Source: an uncultured Clostridia bacterium
Lineage (GTDB): Bacteria > Bacillota > Clostridia > TANB77 > CAG-508
Assembly: GCA_948663505.1 (NCBI GenBank)
Contig: CAPNAQ010000008.1
Span: forward strand, 1-25,835
Reading direction: 5' to 3'
DNA: 25,835 nt
Both the position numbers and the translations under genes were made by a program. A model generated the notes under the pieces. It searched no databases. It worked only from the letters and a program-made list of their open reading frames with translations, and had not been told where the DNA came from. Each line of letters begins with the position of its first letter. Position 1 is the first letter of the stretch. Shown here in pieces: positions 22,551 through 25,835 of this stretch.

Positions 22551-23298
22551 CTATAATTCTAAAATCATATCATCTTCTGCTGATATTATCTCTATACCAT
22601 ACTTTCTACTTAGTTCATTAGCAATGCTAACAGGGCTACTATTTAAGATATTACAATTAAAATGAGTTAGAATTACTTTACTAGGCTTTATCACTTTTAT
22701 AAATTCTTCTACATTAGCTATATCTAAATGCTTAGGTTTTGGTTTATTTTGTATATGATATGGCACATTTATTATTAAAATATTGCATCCAATATATGAA
22801 TTTAAAAGTTCTGGAAAATATGCTGTATTAGTTATTAATACTATAGTATGGTTTTTAGTTTTTATCTTAAATCCATAATTTTCAACACCATGTTTATGTT
22901 CTATTGATGATGTAATTTCTATGTTTTTTATTGTATAGTTACTATTCGGTTTTATAATTTCTAAATGCTTTGGAAACTCTTTTACATATGTAAATAATAC
23001 TCTTTCCTCTATTGCTTGATTTGGTAATAATAGACTTCCTTCTTCTCCTCCATTTGTCATAAGCTCCACAAATATATTCAAATCATTTGAATGGTCTATA
23101 TGTATATGAGATAAGATTATCCCATCAATTTTATCTTCATAATTGTTTATATATTTATAAAATGTATTTGGTCCTGGATCTATAATTATGTTTGTATTAT
23201 CTACACTAAAATATAATCCACCTGATGACCTAATTTTCTTAAAAAATAATCTTTATTTCCTGTTGTCCAAAAAAATGTATAAAATCTTTTGACATCAT
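22551..23298 (-). pseudogene. Metallo-beta-lactamase-fold hydrolase with two frameshifts near the 5' end
   Basis: ATG 23298 follows AAGGAG. The start frame gives MMSKDFIHFF and breaks at the A/T run 23269-23275. The next frame gives WTTGNKDYFLRK and breaks at 23234-23237. The third frame stays open: SSGGLYFSVDNTNIIIDPGP, then LSHIHIDHSND (23091-23108 encode the H-x-H-x-D-H zinc motif) and VILTHFNCN near the C-terminus. Both breaks look like single-base deletions. Such enzymes hydrolyse esters, phosphodiesters or nucleic acids with two metals; the substrate is unknown. It is first in the accessory cluster, behind a plausible promoter at 23329-23357. The fold is intact apart from the N-terminal strand. 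Confidence 0.75.
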
Positions 23299-23328
23299 TT
23301 TTCTCCTTACAAATCTCTATTTTACTTG

Positions 23329-23357
23329 TTTATATCATAAAATCAGTATAAAAACAA
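23329..23357 (-). promoter_or_regulatory. Probable promoter of the accessory cluster
   Basis: TTGTTT (23357-23352), a 17-base spacer and TATAAA (23334-23329) on the minus strand, 31 bases upstream of the first gene's start. The match is moderate. Confidence 0.5.
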
Positions 23358-23375
23358 TATATATTTTTTGATAAT

Positions 23376-23529
23376 GATATGGATTGCGTTCAAGTTTGTT
23401 TGCAATATTCTTTGGCAAATATTATTCTCATAAATGATACATTCTTACTGCTCTTTTATTATTTATTGAACGAATTGTTAGATATTTTCTGCTGCACTCA
23501 TCATTGATTATATAACCCTTTTTAAACAT
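23376..23529 (-). pseudogene. Coding scrap, possibly from a MobA-type relaxase
   Basis: From an ATG at 23529 a frame reads FKKGYIINDECSRKYLTIRS, then NNKRAVRMYHL, TGA, Glu, TAA and YLPKNIANKLERNPYHY. The order G-Y, K-Y-(I/L)-(S/T)-x-R, R-x-R, L-(G)-x-x-Y, N-I resembles the region behind the catalytic domain of mobilization relaxases, with stops where Gly and Asn are expected. The match is by memory of the pattern and is weak. The rest of 23299-23654 shows no other coding trace. Confidence 0.35.
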
Positions 23530-23654
23530 TATCTTTTTAAATTGCCCATAGTTGATACACATTGGTTACAAATGCTGTAACATTTTTATCCTCTTACTCT
23601 CCCAATCTTTTTAATAGATTTGTTACAAAACATAGGTAATACTAAACTATGTTA

Positions 23655-23698
23655 AAAAATGGCTAGGGTTTCCCTAACGGAAAATCCTAGCCATTTTT
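23655..23698. terminator. Bidirectional terminator
   Basis: AAAAATGGCTAGG (23655-23667) pairs perfectly with CCTAGCCATTTTT (23686-23698), and an inner TTTCC/GGAAA stem extends it. T and A runs on both sides allow termination in both directions. It lies 25 bases after the stop of the gene at 23724-24173. Confidence 0.85.
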
Positions 23699-23723
23699 CA
23701 TACATTCCCTAAAATCTAAAACA

Positions 23724-24173
23724 TTAAGAAATGTCATTCTTATTTTTTCTTGCATCAAATTCATTAAGGAACAATGACTTACCAATCTCTTTTGTAGATA
23801 CGTATTTCCCTCTATTCAAAAGGACTACTAAATCATAAGTTCCGTCTGTGTACAATCCATCTATACCAAGAGCAAGTTTTTTGTAAACCCTATTGCTAAT
23901 TAGTTGGTATACTGTTGATTTGGGTTTAGGTAACTTATCTGCTGCTTCAATCGCCTCATTTTGATCATCAAAAATTAAACGCCCATAGTCCATAAAGCTA
24001 TACGTTTGGTATGTATCACCATACAGAACAGCTATAAAAGTTTGTTTTTTTTCATCAACTTCCAGAATTGTTGCTCTTTCCTCAAAAGCCTGGGTTCCTT
24101 TGTTTGTACCCCAGTAGTCAACTACATAGATATGCTGACCTTTTTCAAAATTCCGCTTTAATGCATTTTTCAT
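23724..24173 (-). CDS. Hypothetical protein, probably mobile-element cargo
   Basis: A 149-residue protein. The start is ATG 24173 with AGGAGG nine bases before it; the open frame extends to 24221 but without a binding site. It begins MKNALKRNFEKGQHIYVVDY. Residues about 8-75 are beta-rich (ATILEVDEKKQTFIAVLYGD) with a conserved look, and the C-terminal half is mixed (DGLYTDGTYDLVVLLNRGKY). No membrane segment is present. Base composition is visibly less AT-rich than the flanking genes. It has its own strong promoter (24242-24270) and terminator and lies among recombinase fragments, which suggests transfer. Function unknown. Confidence 0.7.
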   Translation of the reverse strand: MKNALKRNFEKGQHIYVVDYWGTNKGTQAFEERATILEVDEKKQTFIAVLYGDTYQTYSFMDYGRLIFDDQNEAIEAADKLPKPKSTVYQLISNRVYKKLALGIDGLYTDGTYDLVVLLNRGKYVSTKEIGKSLFLNEFDARKNKNDIS

Positions 24174-24241
24174 AAGAAAACCTCCTAAAAAATAGTTGAT
24201 TGTATGCATAAAAACATACATCTAAAATTATTTACATAAAA

Positions 24242-24270
24242 ATTATACCACAAATCTCTGCACATATCAA
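24242..24270 (-). promoter_or_regulatory. Promoter of the hypothetical gene at 23724-24173
   Basis: TTGATA (24270-24265), a 17-base spacer and TATAAT (24247-24242) with the extended-10 TGG before it: a strong sigma-A promoter, 69 bases before the start codon. Confidence 0.85.
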
Positions 24271-24360
24271 TCTTATACTAATATTTCTGTAATAAATTAT
24301 GATTAATTTATGATAATGTCTTAAGTAGTAACCCATAAAAATGTCCCAAAATGTAAATAA

Positions 24361-24382
24361 TACATTACAGAGGTGTAATGTA
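24361..24382 (+). promoter_or_regulatory. Hairpin with the transposase ribosome binding site in its loop
   Basis: TACATTACA (24361-24369) pairs perfectly with TGTAATGTA (24374-24382); the loop is GAGG, the only plausible ribosome binding site for ATG 24383. Structures like this at transposase starts can limit expression. Confidence 0.5.
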
Positions 24383-24600
24383 ATGAAAAAGGTGAATTTA
24401 AGAATGAAAGAATTAGATAAATATAATGTAATTAAAGAATTAGTAGACCATAATGGAAATAAAAAACGCGCAGCAAATAAATTAGGTTTGACTGTACGAC
24501 AAATAAATCGTTTGATAAAAATTTATAAGGAAAAAGGTAAACCACGGATTTGTACATGGCAACCGCTCAAAGAAACCAGCCAAGACCTTGGATAAATCTT
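24383..24600 (+). pseudogene. 5' fragment of an ISNCY-like transposase
   Basis: The first 50 codons encode a helix-turn-helix: VNLRMKELDKYNVIKELVDH, then GNKKRAANKLGLTVRQINRL and IKIYKEKGK. A one-base shift at about 24541-24546 breaks the frame; the next frame continues FVHGNRSKKPAKTLDKS. The H-G-N-R-x(3)-P linker after the helix-turn-helix is as I recall it from ISNCY-type transposases. The catalytic DDE domain is absent, because at about 24600 the reading changes to a serine-recombinase C-terminus. It is therefore a truncated, dead insertion-sequence end. ATG 24383 is preferred over 24341 for its GAGG. Confidence 0.6.
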
Positions 24601-24964
24601 TTTCCGATTCAAAGTGTGATAATGTAAGTTTTAAACTCTATATTGTAGAAAATCAAATAATTGAAGCATTAAAAATATGGCTTAAAAATTATAAAGTAAA
24701 TTACAAAGTTAAAGATATTTCAAATACTGAAAATAATAAATTAATTGAGAAATATATAGTTTTTACTAAAAAAGAATTAGAAAATAAAATGCTAAGCTTG
24801 GCAAAATCTATGACTTTTTAGAAAATTGTATTTATAATAAAGATGAATTTATTAATCGTTCAAAAACTATAAAAGAAAATATTCAAAATTTAGAAACTAA
24901 ATTAAATGAATATAGCTCACTATTACAAAAAAATACAGAAGTACAGAATAAGAGCTCATTATGA
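24601..24964 (+). pseudogene. 3' fragment of a large serine recombinase
   Basis: From about 24601 the frame reads CDNVSFKLYIVENQIIEALK and IWLKNYKVNYKVKD. This is the end of the zinc-ribbon and the following helix of large serine recombinases, where C-x-N-V-x-x-K-x-Y is typical. The coiled-coil tail follows; after a one-base shift near 24800-24815 it continues IYDFLENCIYNKDEFINRSK and TIKENIQNLETKLNEYSSLL to a TGA at 24964. The catalytic serine domain is missing. The junction with the transposase piece is in the same frame, so a deletion joined the two. The final codons run into the hairpin at 24947-24973. Confidence 0.7.
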
Positions 24965-24973
24965 GCTCTTATT
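24947..24973. terminator. Palindromic terminator of the small gene at 24959-25186
   Basis: AATAAGAGCTCAT (24947-24959) and ATGAGCTCTTATT (24961-24973) form a perfect 13-bp inverted repeat around one base. It overlaps the stop region of the minus-strand gene. U runs are short, so cruciform or processing roles remain possible. Confidence 0.6.
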
Positions 24974-25186
24974 TTCGGCACGTTTAATCAATTTTTCTGC
25001 TGTGTCCAAACCCTGTTTCACTAATAAATCAAGTTGCAATCCAGGTGGATTTTCCATTCCTACAAATTTCTCTGCCTGTTGTAAAATGGTCTGTACTGCT
25101 AAATAACGATTCTCACTAATTGCATTTTTAGATTTTAAAGTATGTAACCGTTCTTTTAAGTTGATAAATCTTTCATTGATTGTCAT
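24959..25186 (-). CDS. Small hypothetical helical protein in mobile DNA
   Basis: A 75-residue protein with AGGAGG eight bases before ATG 25186 and a strong promoter 41 bases upstream. It is predicted to be helical throughout (ERFINLKERLHTLKSKNAIS, then YLAVQTILQQAEKFVGMENP and LVKQGLDTAEKLIKRAENKS). There is a proline break at M-E-N-P-P-G near residue 45. No cysteine or membrane segment is seen. Base composition is less AT-rich than most of the window, like the gene at 23724-24173, which suggests shared foreign origin. Possible roles such as a small cargo or regulator are not supported by any motif. Confidence 0.65.
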   Translation of the reverse strand: MTINERFINLKERLHTLKSKNAISENRYLAVQTILQQAEKFVGMENPPGLQLDLLVKQGLDTAEKLIKRAENKSS

Positions 25187-25227
25187 ATGGAACCTCCTAT
25201 TTAAACTTTAAACTATTGTTACTTACA

Positions 25228-25256
25228 ATTATAACAAATTTATGTAAAATTATCAA
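25228..25256 (-). promoter_or_regulatory. Promoter of the small gene at 24959-25186
   Basis: TTGATA (25256-25251), a 17-base spacer and TATAAT (25233-25228) on the minus strand. It has the same hexamers and spacing as the promoter at 24242-24270. Confidence 0.85.
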
Positions 25257-25276
25257 TACAAAGTAAAATTTTAAAA

Positions 25277-25313
25277 TCAATAGCTAATTGTAATTATTGT
25301 CTTTAGCTATTGA
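25277..25313. repeat. 11-bp inverted repeat at the cotJC breakpoint
   Basis: TCAATAGCTAA (25277-25287) pairs perfectly with TTAGCTATTGA (25303-25313), loop 15 bases. It lies 14 bases from the point where cotJC homology stops. It may be the end of the element that cut cotJC, or a terminator; U runs are absent. Confidence 0.5.
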
Positions 25314-25327
25314 CAACATCAAGGTAC

Positions 25328-25525
25328 TCATTCTTCAGTTCCAATATCATTTAAAATAGCCTTTGAATTTTGATCAGGCATACCAAATCTTTGAGATAAA
25401 TATCTTAAAGAAGCAGCAAGTTCTCCATCTGGACCACCATATTGTGAAATGATTACTTTTGCTAATTTAGGATCAGTACATTTTATATTAACAGGATATT
25501 GTAATGTTTTATTATAAGTCCACAT
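25328..25525 (-). pseudogene. cotJC: Truncated spore-coat manganese-catalase gene cotJC
   Basis: From ATG 25525 (AAAGGGGGA upstream) the frame encodes 65 residues, MWTYNKTLQYPVNIK, then LAKVIISQYGGPDGELAASL, RYLSQRFGMPDQ and DIGTEE. This is the standard N-terminus of CotJC, a spore inner-coat protein of the Mn-catalase family of about 190-200 residues. It stops exactly inside the E-E-L-A-H metal motif: GTEE is followed by TGA and unrelated DNA. The ferritin-like four-helix core and most metal ligands are gone, so the product cannot be a catalase. The ORF is open upstream to 25624, but the start at 25525 fits both the family and the binding site. Confidence 0.85.
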
Positions 25526-25554
25526 TAGAAATTCCCCCTTTCCCAAGGCCAGTT
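25525..25554 (-). pseudogene. cotJB: Last codons of cotJB
   Basis: The frame ending TAA at 25527-25525 reads NWPWERGNF and overlaps the cotJC start as TAATG. CotJB proteins end in a W-P-W motif of this kind just before cotJC, so this is probably its 3' end. Upstream the frame stays open for about 22 more codons to a TGA at about 25621 but no longer resembles CotJB. The gene body is missing or scrambled between here and the repeat at 25668. Confidence 0.5.
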
Positions 25555-25667
25555 TTCGTTTTGTTTGGAAGAAACTTGTATATAGGATTTTTCTAAAATG
25601 TATATTTTCTTTAAGATGTGTCAAAAAGTTTCTTTAAGTTTTGATTTTTTGCAAAAAATATATTATT

Positions 25668-25811
25668 TAGAAAAAAGATATATATTATTCAGCTCTGTTT
25701 TCCAAGGCGTTTAAGATACTGAATATTGAAATCTTAGAGACACACTATAATGTCTTAAAGTGAATAACGACTCACTGTCAAACTCGCTTTATAATATATA
25801 TCTTTTTTCTA
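25668..25811. repeat. 144-bp MITE-like structure with 21-bp perfect terminal inverted repeats
   Basis: A 21-base sequence at 25668-25688, starting TAGAAAAAAG, recurs as its exact complement at 25791-25811. The interior of 102 bases has no ORF and carries smaller inverted pieces (TTTAAGAT with ATCTTA, and TGTCTTAAAG). Both outer ends are TA, which fits a TA target duplication, though TA is also self-complementary and proves little. It lies where the cotJB body should be. A small non-autonomous transposon or a structured leader RNA are the two readings. The remaining bases to the window end show nothing. Confidence 0.55.
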
Positions 25812-25835
25812 TAATCAAATTGAAAAATAAAAAAC

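Noticed and set aside
24906..25106. A 66-codon plus-strand frame across the small gene and its terminator
   Set aside because: It overlaps a minus-strand gene with its own promoter and AGGAGG, and itself has no binding site.
1..25835. CRISPR array, tRNA or rRNA genes
   Set aside because: No regularly spaced repeats, no cloverleaf with a T-loop GTTCRA pattern and no rRNA-like conserved blocks were seen by eye on either strand. A program scan would be needed to exclude tRNA fully.

Overview
The window is very AT-rich DNA with strong AGGAGG-type ribosome binding sites and textbook sigma-A promoters. It carries a remnant of the spore-coat operon cotJ, a GGGtGRT-family gene beside a NifU-like scaffold gene, and the glycolytic set pgk-tpiA-gpmI next to a glgP-type phosphorylase. 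Together these point to an endospore-forming, low-GC Firmicute of the Clostridia. Species cannot be decided from the sequence.

Layout. (1) 1-3550 is the right end of an integrated element (prophage or ICE). A leftward early operon (Cro-like regulator, excisionase-like protein, small ORFs, one frameshifted) diverges from a rightward operon (XRE repressor, ImmA/IrrE-like protein, tyrosine integrase). The intergenic switch holds two face-to-face promoters and a family of TTAAC-N5-GTTAA palindromes. Repeats of GTGGACAAA after the integrase mark the probable attachment end. (2) 3593-13215 is chromosomal housekeeping, all on the minus strand: glgP, pgk, tpiA, gpmI, a YezG/DUF600 immunity-type gene, a NifU-like protein, a dead nucleotidyltransferase/HI0074-type pseudogene and the GGGtGRT gene. 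(3) 13216-16150 holds a 66-residue membrane protein on the plus strand with three large hairpins behind it, then a membrane-anchored HExxH protein of unknown family. (4) 16200-23300 is a minus-strand accessory cluster: metallo-beta-lactamase fold, cupin, HD-domain, GNAT, DUF1016/PD-(D/E)XK nuclease, a large TPR protein with a HEPN-like end, and a dead Mrr-like nuclease. Several members carry single-base frameshifts or nonsense codons. (5) 23370-25330 is a graveyard of mobile DNA: a possible relaxase scrap, the 5' end of an ISNCY-like transposase fused to the 3' end of a serine recombinase, and two intact small genes with their own promoters. (6) 25328-25835 holds cotJC cut off inside its manganese-binding motif, the last codons of cotJB, and a 144-bp structure with 21-bp perfect inverted ends.

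The main story is an intact metabolic core flanked by mobile and defence-type DNA in decay. The parts most likely to be under-described are the TPR-HEPN protein paired with a DUF1016 nuclease, the orphan membrane metallopeptidase, the six-site repressor operator array, and the MITE-like repeat in the cotJ region. No CRISPR array, rRNA or tRNA was seen.
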